A DNA stretch of 64,000 nucleotides from positions 51,867,131 to 51,931,130 of the forward strand of contig OX359247.1 in NCBI GenBank assembly GCA_947179485.1, given 5' to 3'. A program made the translations under genes and the position numbers. The notes under the pieces were generated by a model. It saw only the letters and a list, made by a program, of their open reading frames with translations, did not search any database and was not told the DNA's origin. Numbering within the stretch: the first letter of the stretch is position 1; each line of letters starts with the position of its first letter. Of the stretch, positions 31,733 to 44,510 are shown piece after piece. Source of the stretch: Allacma fusca. Lineage: Eukaryota > Arthropoda > Collembola > Symphypleona > Sminthuridae.

Positions 31733-34700
31733 ATGGCTAGTGTGGGTCCAGCCCCAAGTATCCCTCGTCGTAATAACGGTGCCCAGGACGGTTTCTCAGA
31801 GGCGGAACAAGACTGTAAAATCACCAGCAGCAATCATTCGGCTATTAGTCCATTGCAAAATCTGAGCAGTCACACCAGCGTTGGAGTTACGGTTGGAGGG
31901 GACGGGAGTGCAGATCCGAGTTTTTTCTGTGGAGCGACTGCCGCCGCCGACAGTAACGGGATCAGTGTGACCAGAAGTGAGTATAGTGGTGGAGGTACTA
32001 GCGAGCAACCAGAAGCCGTCATGTTTAACCCGAGTGATCAAGGGTCCAGAAATTCCAACAGTTACAGCACTTCCGACTCCTCCATCACCTCCTCCACGAA
32101 TAATTATTCTGTCGGTAAGTTCTTTGGTTTCAAGTATCTTTCGTAGGTACTTGAAGAGCTTTGCTAATTCGTACAAGTGTCTTCTTACTCAATGGTTACA
32201 ATAATAATTGCATTCATTCTGAAATCCTTATAGTTACTATTCTTAAGCTGCTTTTGTATCATTGAATACTATATATGTGCCTGCTGAAATTTGTATCACC
32301 CTTCCTGTGACCCATCCAGTGCAATGTGTCTGCATTTAAGAGCAAGGCAAGTGCGTCCGCGATGTAGAAGATTTCAAGGTCACGTGGAATTAAACCGATG
32401 ATTTACCAAATGTCTAATTACGCAGCTGAATTGTATTAAGAACGATATTTCTTCTTGATTTTTCTTCAGGCTGTTTCTAGAAGGGCAGCAAGGAAAACTC
32501 TGATGATTATTTATTCAATTGATCCCCGAGTAATTCATATGTATTTCCTTGTACGCACTACCTATAGACATACCTTGAATGTTGCAAGGTCATGATTAGT
32601 CATGAGAATTAGTAAGAAATAAGAGTAGTAACAACGGGATTGAGCGTTGATTTAAAGGAGATCCGTTGGTGGTTGCTACAGTGGAGGGAAGGAAAACGTG
32701 AGTGGTAATGACAGTTGTGTAAACGGAAGGAGTTACTAAGAATGGAAAACTATGACTATTTATCGCTCACGTATACTTCCTGATTCTGGTCAGAGTTGTA
32801 AAATCTGGTTTGGTCATGACTTGACACTGTGTGGTGTGAGGTGACCCAAAAATTGTTTTCAGTTCCCCTTCTTCTGGTTTTTATCTGTTGTAGTAACTGT
32901 ATGTAGGTACATCGAACATATGTGCATCACAGAATTTTGAAACTAATGTTCCTCTTGTTTGACTTGTAATTCCAATGTTTATGAGCCTGGAATTTTTAGT
33001 ATTCTTGCTCCCAGCTATTACTACCAATTTCACGAGCTGCGTCCTCATCATAAACAAATACTAATTTGCATTTATAAATAAGTCAATGCAATGTAAGTAC
33101 ATTTTTGTTGATGTTTCTCTATGCCAGATATGCCATTATGTACACGCTGCAAGATAAGGTTTGAGTTTGAGAGGAGATTCTGAATTATAAATACGTTTTG
33201 ATTCGTATCCTTTTATGCTTACAATGCTCCCTACTACACGTCCCCGAAGTATAGATACTTGCTACAGCTCTAAACAAGTGTATACACATGTTCTAAAAAG
33301 GGAACCTATTCATGTATTTAGTCTGGGGATGGAAATAACACCAACAGTTCACAACACATCTTTCCCTTGATAATTATACGGAATTCGTTGAGAAATTTTC
33401 CATTGATTTATTCCGGATGCAACCAGAACTTACTACAGACTGTTTTCTCTTCTTCTCCCATCTACATACTACGCTATGACTGGCTTCTACCAAGTACCGC
33501 TTTTTCTCGGTAACGTTGTATGTAAATTATTGTAGCATACGTATAACATCTAATTCCAGTACATCACACTTTTCGATATTTTGGTGTCTCATTTATCGTA
33601 TATCCCACGCACTTTGACATCGTGCAAAATTGTTGGGGGAGACTCATTACAAGTTAAAATATTTATTATTTACAATTACCGAGTATGCCATTGCTGGAAT
33701 TTGTCCGGACAACTCCATGTGCATAGTGCATATATGGACAGCGAAGACCAGAATAAATCCAGTGTATACATTTTGTTGGGGTACAGTCAACTCTCACTAT
33801 AAGGGATGCTCAAGGGACCGACAGAATTAGTCCCTTATAAATATTATCCCTTATAAGCATAGTGTTATACACTGTGTAAATGGGAATCGGGACTGTGAAT
33901 CCAAATCCCTTATAAGGGTATCCCTTATAGCGAGAGTCACTGTATTATATGGGTTTTTATTTACGTTCCTATCCTTAGTAGCAATATTGTTAATTTACCG
34001 AATTACAATCACTAGAACCACTGCTACTATAATTTCTGGAAGCATGCGACAAGGTGGATTAGGATTATGATATTTCAAGGATTCCTCAGCGTTCAATTAG
34101 ATGAGCTGACAATGAGTATTACCATGTGGTATACAAAATAATTGTTTGACATAGTTGTGGAATTTGCTATCAATCCTGATATCTCAGAAGTGATGAGATG
34201 AACTATTTCTGCTCAGTCTGCATACCATAATTTACGATAAAAATATTTCCAGCATAGTTTAAATATCAATTACTCATTTCAAATATCGTATTGTGTGCAC
34301 TGTGCATTTCGCCTTGGTATAAGTTGTTTGTTGTTGCATATAATATGGTTCAAAAATAGCAATTATATTCTACGTACGCGCTCACACTCCTGAACAAATC
34401 CAGTTTTATTTTTGAAATCGAGGCACGCGAGAGAAAAGGCATCAATTTGTTCAACGGTGGAGTATAAATGTGAGGGTAGGATGTATTTATGAGCTACAGA
34501 CATGAACGTAACCTTCAACTCATTGACAAACATTGGTGTATCCCGAACTAAAGGTTTCAGTCAACAAGTGAGCCTGCTCCGGACCGTTTCTCACATCCTT
34601 CCTCTGCTGTACACATTTTTTCCATTGAATTATACTTTCTTTTCAAAAAATCCTTGTAGAACGTTGCTCAAGCTTTGCTTTGTGAGGAAAAAACTTTTTG

Positions 34701-37700
34701 GGTAAATAAAAAAATTTCGTATATTTTAAATAGTTTTTTTGCTTTACTAGTAGGGAACTCAGGATATTAGGATTTTATTGCAGAATAATGTATTAATTCA
34801 GTATTATTTTTAACTTAACGTAAGAGGAACGTGGGACGCACAAAGGCTTTTATCCTCGTGCCGGTATATTCAGGATTTTCACCAGTTTTAGTGGCATTTG
34901 GCATGGATTTGTTTTCTCTGATAGTATAATAATTAAAATTGTCGTTTATAATTGCTGTTAAATTGCTAATTGTACTTTTCCATAATTATGGCTTGCGTGT
35001 AAGACTTCTGAATGAAGATGTTGTATGCACATTCATGTAATTGTATGCATGCCTAAGTAAAGATTAGGCAAATTGATTGTTAATAATTATATTAGTATGC
35101 CGTGCCATAGTTTAACTCCGAAAATGGATAAGTATCTTCAGTGGTTTATAGTTACGTCAAATAGGTAGCGATTTACAAGCAGGAAGGAATCTTTCTGTAT
35201 TAAAATTATCTAATCAGGTGATATTATTTGCGTACGTGATCCGTTTGCACAACAAGACTTTTTGTGATTGGTAGATAATTTTTGTTCTTTAATGTCATTA
35301 TTAAAGGTTTTGTGTGTACGTAAGTAATTACTTACGCACTTTTACGCGGTCATTTTAACGTGCATTAAGTTAAGTGTATACTTAAAAAACCTACAGTTGA
35401 ACTGAATTAGAGACTTTAAGTCACATCTTTTTACCGACTAGCAATATCAAGCAAGAGTAAATATCTGCAAGTGTGTTATAATAATAGGCAAACGAAGGAT
35501 ATCGTGAAGATTGTTCCCAAGCAAAAGAAAGAATAAAAAATAATTATGAAATAAAACAAAACAAAAATATAAATAAGTATAATAGAATAAAAAATATATA
35601 TATAAATATTTGGAAAGGATTTTATATTTATTTACTTTTGCCTCTTCGTCGTCCGATACCCTTTTGTACCTGTTTAAAAGACTTTGATATAGTTATTAGT
35701 TGCCTAATAACTAAACAGATATTCGGATCGACTTTATTGTTGGTCTTAACACCGGTAGTGATCTTCGTTTTGGTTTCTCGGTCTCATTGAATTTTAACAT
35801 GTAAATAAAAAATTATACCCAGGACTGGATTTACGGGTAGGCAGTATTGGTCCTGTCCAGGTTAAAAAATTTCAACGTCGGCCGTCGATTCATTGAGGAT
35901 TTAAAGTATTAAAAAAGGCCAAATCACTGCGTCTAGTATTCTTTCTAGAACTGGTGACTAGCAAAGCTATATCTGGTGACAACTTCTTGAAATTGTGGAG
36001 TAAAATCGAAAAATGTGACCTCGAGTAACATTTCTGATTCCGTGAGTCATGTGACTGCTATTTTGAACCTTGGCTGTTGGCAGCAGTTTCCGATGAATCC
36101 CCATCAAATTTGCACAAGTCTAGTGTTTCGAAAAATGTAATTCACTATGTGCGGAACCGCCAGGGAAAGCAATTTGAATCTTTCGTATTTCGCTCCTGGG
36201 GCTGCGTTTCGGCCACCCTTATATCCTATTAGATAGCTTCCAGAAAATCTAATAAAATTTATGACATATGAGTGTCAAAACATGTTTTTCAAAAGTGAAA
36301 AGTAGAATACAAAAGTTGTATTCTAAATCCTTCAAACTGCCGACTTTGTTTCACGGTGATCCATGTGTCCCAAATATTGACATAGGTCAATGTAACCAAT
36401 TTTAGAAAATCTGGATCATAAAAATAGTGTATAATAATTAAACCAGTTGATACGTCTTGAGACAATCTGTAGTCTTGACAATTGGTTTTGCTTTAGTAAT
36501 AAAATATTATAACAAGGGATTGGAACCGGATACTGTAATACTCGGGATCAAGACAAATCCATATTTATAAAACTGACCAAATAGTTGCATAAGTTTACTA
36601 AATACATGTACTATTATTTGTTTTAATGCTATGATTTTGTTTAAAAAAACATTTACGGGGTATTTTGTCTTAGTACACAGTACACCATATTTAAATACTG
36701 GAGGGTCAGAAGCACAGGTAAATTAAAACATGCATTTTCTTTACCCCAACCCCCAAAGATTAATTTTCTTGGTGCCGGTTATTAAAGACCGGATGAGGTC
36801 ACTGTTAAGTAACGAATCATCTGTTACGATTACGTAGAATTCGTTTTATGTGATCAGAATCAGTTAAATATGATTGAAATGTGTACTAGGCACCACGCTC
36901 TGGGTATCTTGTTACCCGGGTAATCAAAAGCTTAATTAAGCTCATACTGTGATTGGGTTCAATTCAAGTCCTTGTATAGGAAATTAGCCCTGGGCGTCTT
37001 TTAATCCTTCTTTTCTGGACGACATTGTTAGAAAACCCATCAGCTGTTACACATGCCTGTTTTATGGAGTCTATTTTAAGCTTAAGATCGGAGTACTGAT
37101 GTCAATACAATTTTGTAAACACCAATAGACAGTACTTGGGAGAAAATATAAATTGTTATGTAATACACACAGCTGTTTATTTGAGTTATCACTCCATTGA
37201 TTAGGACTAGCTAAGCTGATGTTGACGGTTACTTTGTTAATGCAGATGAGTTGAGTACACAGGTATCATCATCACCATAATGTTTTCGTCGACGTGTGTA
37301 CAGTAAAAGCACGTGCATATAGAATATGCTTTGTGTATATTGGAATTAATTACTATTACTACTAATCTGTTCATGAAATCATTCGGCCTGGTATATTTAT
37401 ATTTACAAATATGTGACTTGTTTAAGTTGTACCTGATAACAAGTTGCTTTCGTTCATCAGTTTTTCCATCGAATTATAAGTAATAATTGTTAGTGATTTT
37501 GAGTTAGCATGAAGATAATAAATTCTTGGACAGGTCAAGTTAGCGTTAGATTTTATGGATCGTGACGGAGACTCAACCGGATAGATCCAGTGATTAGAAG
37601 TTAAGTCTAATAAATACGTGAGAGAAGTAGTTTAAATTGTTTACATGAGTGTAGTCTGTAGTCCTTATTAAAATTGGAAGCTAATGAATCTTGACTACAT

Positions 37701-40700
37701 TATAATTTATAATTCTTAAGAGCATTAAGAAGAATGAGTCGTAGTTTGATATAATAAGAATTATTATCCAATGTATGCTGCTTGGAAAAACCTCTCAATG
37801 TGAGATTGGACGGAATGATAATGCTATTTACATGTTTAATTGTGGAAAGGTGGTGGTGCTGCTGCTGTGGAGTCGGATTTGGACGCGAGTGTGGAGTCTT
37901 GTAATTATCGAGCACCTTGTCTGGCGGAAGACGACGCTGGTTCATCGTCCCATTCGGAAGTTCGAAGTTCCAGTCCTGGCTTGGCGGATGCAGACGCTGA
38001 TGTTGAAGATAGTCCCAGTGGAAGTGAAGGGACGGGCTCAGAGTCAGAGCGTGGAGGAAATTCTGCACCCAATATGTACGCACCAAATACCGTTGGTTTC
38101 CCCCCCTCCAGGTCTTCCTTGACACACTGCAGTCCTACTCCAGGTAAGTCAACAGTGAAGAAGTAAAAAAAATATTTAGTTCTGTTTGCTTGTTGCATGT
38201 ACTATTTGATGAGGACAAATGACTATCTGAAAAACTGAGCTTGTTTCTTTAAGCTGATAAAATACTTTCAATCATTAATTAGTTCTTCATTCAGCACTGG
38301 AACTAGCATGGATATCTGATATGCATATAAATGAATGAATCTAAGTTAGACCTAGCTGGATATTATACGATATCCGTCCTCTTTATTTCCACTCATTATA
38401 CGATACCCGCCCCACGTTTTTATAAGTCATTAATCATTATACGAAATGCGTTTCCAACAATAAAGGATTACTCTACCCAAATCATAATTTATTACACGCC
38501 TTTGTCAATGCCACCATTGATCTGATTTACTAATATTTTAAACCGCATAAATGTGCGACCAATAAATTACTTAAATCTTAATGTCTCCAGTCTCCACATA
38601 TACTGCTGGAATCCTTCATTCCGTTGCCACGCGTTTTCGTAGTTTCTTCATAAATTATTTGTATTCACTCCACGACATTCCTTGTTTTTATCTTCTATGC
38701 ACTATACCTAGCTTTGACAGCTATAAAATTCCTTTCCCGTCACTTTTTTCACCCAACTCAAGTCAGATTTATACATATAGATAGGTTGCTATTTGTAACG
38801 TAAATCTCGATTGGATCGGTTATCGATCGGAAATTACGACGTACAGGTCATAGAAAGGTTTTAATTTGACTTGCGAAGCAATTGCATGAGCTTGAACCTA
38901 ACTCCGTATGTGTTTTTAGAATCGAACATTGAATTGTTTATTTGTGAAACTGCTAATACAATATTTTGTACAGGGAGTTTTGGAAGTACGGTTAAATTTG
39001 CACCAGGAAGTAACCCTTTTGCGGTTAAAGGACTTCCGCCGGGATCTATAAGTTCCTCCAGTAGCCCAGGTCCCATTTCAAGTAGTGACCGCGTGCCTGG
39101 AAATCAGAACAGTAATAATTCTTTCTCGCCGAGTTCCCGGATCAATGCTGGACGCTGGGGATCTGGCCAGCCTCAACCTTTGAAACGTAAATGAAAATTT
39201 TCATAATAATAGCAATTTACAATCCAAAATAGCATTTGTATATACACAAAATTTGGCTCACTAGATACTAAAATAAGTTTTAAGTGTTCCGGTGTTTCAT
39301 AATTATGGTACAAGAAGTTGGTTTTTAACTATGCTTGCATTACTTGAAACTTTTACAGCTGCTAGTTTGAATACCAGGCCTATAATTCGTCCATCAGCAC
39401 TGGCGACTTCGTTAGGGGGAAGTGGTGTGACCTCTTCAACTCCTTCAGGATCTTTGGGCTCTACTTCTGTTTTTGGTAGCTCATCTCAAAACATGACGAA
39501 TTTTTTCGATATGAGTGGAGCGGACAGTAGTGATCAGAGTACAGAAAATACTACAGTGTCTTCTGCATTTGTACTCCGACCACCGAAATTACCTAACCCT
39601 TTTGGTTTAGGGGGCACTGCTTCTGCCAGAGCTGAAACGGGATTTTTAGCTTCAACAAGTACTTTTGGATCCGTTGTAGAAACCTCGACAGACATTAAAG
39701 AAAATCCAAATGAAGAATTACATGGTTCTGCTACTGGAAAGGAAGAAGCAGAAGCGAAACTGGCTGAACCTTCTTTAGTTTTTGTGCCGTTAGCGAAGTC
39801 AGAAGCTCATTCTGATACGGTCTCAGCACCGGCTCAAGCCTCTAGTGGTTTGTTCTCTAATTCTGGAGCATCGAATAATTTTGCTAGTATATCCAGTGCA
39901 GGGGCAGTTGCATCGTCATCTAGTTCTTCTTTTAGTGCCGTTAGTCAGTCAGATTCTGATAAAGCTTCCTCGTTTGTATTTGGATCTAACCTGCACGCAC
40001 GTGTTTCGGTAATTTTTACAAACATTTAAACATAATAAGACTAAAATAGCAATAGTATTCATTCATCGACTCTTCCTCCGTTATTCTGGAGTTCTAACAT
40101 ATTTTACGTCCTTATTCTAGAATGTTGCCAAAGATCAAGAAGAGACGCTACCAGCAAACGGAATTTCGTCATCCTCATCCGAAAGTATATTTAGCGCTGC
40201 ATTACGTAATGTCCAAGGAAACACGTCTCAGACCAGCCCGTCTTCCTCTCAAGAACCAGCCAGTGCTTCGAAGCCTCTCGACGCGGGTACATCAGCCTTT
40301 GGTGACATGACCGAAGCTCAGCATGCAGATCGAAAGAGAAGGTTTGAAGACGTGCCGGTCATCACTGGTGAAGAAGATGAATTTAATGTGTTGCAGGTGC
40401 GTTTTTGTTATAATGGCGAGTTTTCACAATACAGGACAGAGGAAATTAAGATAAAAGACTGACTTTTTCAATATGTTACAATACTTTTACCTAATGTTTT
40501 TACTTTTAATTCATTACAGCATTAACTTGTTTATATTTGTATAAACATTTAAAATTTATTTATTCGTATCTTCAATATATTTGAATATCTTCGATTTTTG
40601 TTCATGAATTTTTTCTGACATATTGTTTTCCTTAAAATGAATGTGATATATAATGGTTTGTGTATTGATATATGTAAATTAGATTACCTGCCGCTTGTTC

Positions 40701-41384
40701 GGCTTTGACAGCCACACTTCATCATGGACAGAGAGGGGTCGAGGCCAGCTCCGTCTAAATGACAGGACAGAAGCAAACAACGACCTTCAGTCTCGAATCA
40801 TAGTCCGGACCAAAGGCTCCTTACGACTTATGTTAAACACAAATGTCTGGGCAGGAATGAAAGTAGATCGAACCTCAAATAAAAGTGTAAGATTCTCAGC
40901 CAATGACAATGGTCACTTACGCCTGTTCCTAGTAATGGCAACAGTGGGGGAAGCAGATCAATTTTATCAAGCTTTAGATTGGCGTATAAAAACCTTGAAA
41001 GCATACGAAGATCAGCATATATCTCAAATTAGCGAGGCGACAAGCTCTTCATTGGCTGCGTCCAGTAACAATGATAATATGGAAAATGCTACTAGACTTA
41101 CAGAAGTACGACGGTCCTCCCTGGTTCTTCCGGAGGAAGACCTCGAGGGTGTTGAGAAACCTACTTCGGACGATGAGAGTTCAGAAGGAACTGATGAAGA
41201 GAACGAGGAGTTACAGAATTCACCAACAAAAAAGAAAAGATTTATCGACCATCCTTCACAGACCTCCTCAGGAGGACCTGAGAATAGTAAAGAAACTTAC
41301 TGCGGTTTTAGATCCACTCCCACTATTCTTATCAATAATCATGAAATGAAGGATTTAGATGTGGATGAATCCTGTCTGGATTGA
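31733..41384 (+). CDS. RanBP3: Ran-binding protein 3 (838 aa, six exons)
   Basis: Exons 31733-32114, 37850-38143, 38974-39186, 39359-40008, 40121-40396 and 40683-41384 join to 2517 bases. The N-terminal 500 residues are low-complexity, Ser/Gly-rich, with FG-type steps (SVFGSSS, NPFGLGG, STFGS) and LRPPKLPNPF. Towards the C-terminus come SSFVFGSNLHARV, then DRKRRFEDVPVITGEEDEFN directly before the Ran-binding domain: LFGFDSHTSSWTERGRGQLR, RIIVRTKGSLRLMLN, and a WRIKTL helix (about residues 590-720). An acidic tail follows. RanBP3 binds CRM1/exportin-1 and Ran-GTP and stimulates nuclear export. It is longer than the human protein (567 aa), mostly in the disordered part. Intron 1 is 5.7 kb; the exon 2 acceptor (after GGAAAG) lacks a good pyrimidine tract, so that junction is the weakest. 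A polyA signal lies at 41762. Confidence 0.87.
33784..33942. mobile_element. MITE with pogo/Tc1-mariner-type ends and TA target duplication (159 bp)
   Basis: Starts CAGTCAACTCTCACTATAAG and ends with the inverted match CTTATAGCGAGAGTCACTG, about 21 of 24 positions agreeing with one indel. Both ends abut TA (33782-33783 and 33943-33944). The CAGT terminus plus TA duplication is typical of pogo/Tc1-mariner derivatives. The inside repeats 'cccttataa' several times in both orientations and has no coding capacity. Confidence 0.85.
35319..35336. repeat. Perfect 18-bp palindrome
   Basis: CGTAAGTAATTACTTACG equals its own reverse complement. Flanks are unpaired. It could be a homeodomain-type dimer site (TAATTA core) or chance. 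Confidence 0.6.
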
Positions 41385-44300
41385 ATTTGATATTTCATTA
41401 AGAAAGGTTCCAATCTTACTTATGGCATTAATTCTAATAATTGAGTAATTAGATTTAAACATACAACAGCAAAGCAGATGTAAGCTTATAGATTCTGGGA
41501 AATTGCTGTTGTCAGATTGTTTTCTTAAAATCAGCATAATTATATTACTTCATCAGTAAAGCTGGTATATATATGTTATTGTTATACTACCATGTGACAG
41601 GTTTTTGTTAATAGCCAAATCTTTTTGGAAATGCAGTGAATGTTACTTGTTTGACTTTTTAAGTATAGGTTAGCGATTAAGCGTATAACTTTGAATATTG
41701 AAAAAGACTTTCACTTTAATTGTTGCATTTTTCGGTACATGGCAAGTGAATTTTACTCTTCAATAAAATGATTATGTGGGCAATAGTGGACGTGGACATT
41801 AGTGAGCAAATTATTCAGAAAGACGACTCTTCGATTAATTTAACTTCGAATCATAATGCAACTTTGCAATTTCTTAGATTCATAATTAATGATAAGTAAA
41901 TCGTAATTACTTGTTAAACAATACAGCTATTATGTCTGTAATATTACAGGCAATAATAAATTATTTGCCATTAGTTAGTAAGCAGTAAAAGAAAACTCCG
42001 AGAATTATACCTGACACCTCAGAACATAACATGCGTATATGTTGATTTATGCTTGTATTTCTATAAAGCAACGTTTTGGATTTGAAAATCTTCGATTGAG
42101 GAATAATAAAGAACGGTTCTTTAAGAACCTGTCAGTGTTTTTACAAGCAAAAATAATTATCTGGTTAATTTTTAAGCTCACAGTGAGGATGAATAATTTC
42201 TTGGAAAATTCTCAAAATTAAAGATTATTTTGTCTCATTATATATTAGCAAATAGCGTGCACAAATCATTTTTTCTTAGAAACTTTCCAGGTAATTAAAT
42301 AATTTGGGTAAACCCGCATGCAGTTTGCAGATGATTAATTTTGTTCTCAATAAATGGTCACCATATACAAAAGTATATGCTAAGCCTAAAGAACAAGTTG
42401 ACATTTTATCCTACTGTTATTAAAAAATTAAAAAAGAATGGCTGTGGTATCAGGAGTAAGCGTGAAAATATTCCATGATTTCTGAACCTATTTTTTAATC
42501 AATAAAATAATGTTACGAGCACGGCTCACAGTAAGTTTTTCTAAGACTTCTGTCTTCTTCTTGGGGTAGTTCAAATACCGTTTAGAATGATCACGAATAT
42601 ACTTATTAAAAGGGGCATTGTTAGTACTTTACTGTTTAGCCAAGATTTTAATGTACATGAATGAAAATTACAAAGATATAAAATTAATGCAAGTCCCAAA
42701 TTAAGTACATGAAAGTTCTTTTAGTAACTATGAACGGTTGTCTTACCATTTCCAAAAAATGTATGATTATTGTAAATGCTACAGTACTGTACTTTGCTTT
42801 GGATGTAGTCTAAATAAAATGGGGATAATATTATAAATTAAGTTAATATTATAAATCAATTAGTATGTGTCATCTTAGATGTTCTTTAAGATGCAGTTGG
42901 TGGTAACATCAGTTTATTATACCCAAATTCTGTCGTCTTACCTGGTAGTGATGAAAAGCAGCGCTATCTACATAATCTGTGACCATGTTCGTCGACAGTG
43001 GGTAAATGAAATAGTGTTTGACTAACCGTAATATTATTGTACGGCTGTGAAACAGAATTGTTTTCTTTCAGAAGGAGCTACAGATGGAAGGTGGAAACAG
43101 TATTTTGCTTTAATGCCTTATACGTGTATCTAATAATTTCTCTTATATAGACTGTTGTTAGCTAAATCATTATATTATTATTGTGATGTATGTACGAAGA
43201 GAGATAAGGCGGGCAGAATTTGTAGCTCAATTAATTTACTAATTTGTATTGTTTTGTAAAAGCGGAACGTGCTATCATTATTCTTATGATCCACAGCAAA
43301 AGGGGGCAGGCTTAATAAAGTTTCTATCCAACGCATACACTTACTTACTTTCCATGGTTTATTTATTTTCTGATAATACATCCATTCAACCTTGATTTAC
43401 TCGTTGTCAGTTCTTACAAGTCATTAGGTAACAAATGTTATTCAGTTCTATTTCAGAACATTTAGAAATCAATGATATGAATTTTATGCTTATACAATAC
43501 GAGTTACACATTATTTTTTGAAAATAATTAGGACTGAAGATCGTTTAAAACTACCGCGAAGTTGATTTTGAATTAGCTAAATAGAATAGCTAAACCTATA
43601 TTTTTTTAAAAATAATGATTAGTATTTGTGCGATACGTGAAAGTTCGTGCTACATCATGAGATTTTAAGTCATTTGAGTTTTAATAACATGATGTTGTTT
43701 ATCCTGAATGTAAATAATTTACAGACATTTTGCAATAGTCCTTCATATCCGTTTTTTTCCATAACCAAAGAAATTTGTTCCGTTGTGGACTAACCTTTCA
43801 CAAAATTCAATTAATAGTAAGTAAACATGCGCATAAGCATGTTTTACCTTATTCATCAGTTCAGATATCCGCAAAAACTTCTACAAATTATTCCAATTTT
43901 CTGTTCCACCGATGAAAATGTTCCGTTATACGTAGGAACATGGATTTATGCGAGCACAGCCCTACATGGTGTATATGAAAATAATTCTAAGGTTAATAGC
44001 TACCAAGTTTCCATTGAAAATGTCCTCAACACTACAATATAACAACAAAGATATAAGTACAAAATCTAGATATATTATGCGAATGCGTTAGTCAAATACC
44101 ACAGTAGCTGCACTTATTCCTTCTTGTGCTTTGTAAAGTAACAAATATTAAATTAGCAAAAAACTGTGCTAGTCAGCATTTTGATTAAATTCCACAATAA
44201 ATGTTTTTAGGTTTTAAGCATAACTTAAGTACCTTAGAAAGTATAACATAAATTAATAGTTAAATACTTTTTGGTGATTAAACTTAAAGCAGGAATTGAA

Positions 44301-44510
44301 TCCGTGTAAATGCATATAGCTGGCTGATCCATACGAAACAGCTGACCAGACTACGGTCACCGTCACCGGTAAATTCATCTGTCATCTACATGAAGTAACA
44401 TTAGCAAAGAAAGGGAAACAAAAGAACATAATTGTGGTCAGATTGTGGTAGGTTGCGTTGCAGTAGACTAAGTATTGAATTAAGGGCTAGGGAACTTTGA
44501 AATATTTATG
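41385..44510. other. Intergenic region, RanBP3 3' end to Fbxw9 3' end
   Basis: Holds AATAAA at 41762-41767, 378 bases after the RanBP3 stop, as the likely polyA signal. The rest is AT-rich with no supported gene; an open frame at 43827-44042 lacks motifs. Confidence 0.45.

Larger units (their letters stand above)
32115..37849 (+). other. Intron 1 of RanBP3 (5.7 kb)
   Basis: No supported exon. It holds the TA-flanked MITE at 33784, a perfect 18-bp palindrome at 35319-35336, and an A/T-only low-complexity patch at about 35525-35625. Short open frames inside are not convincing. Confidence 0.5.
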
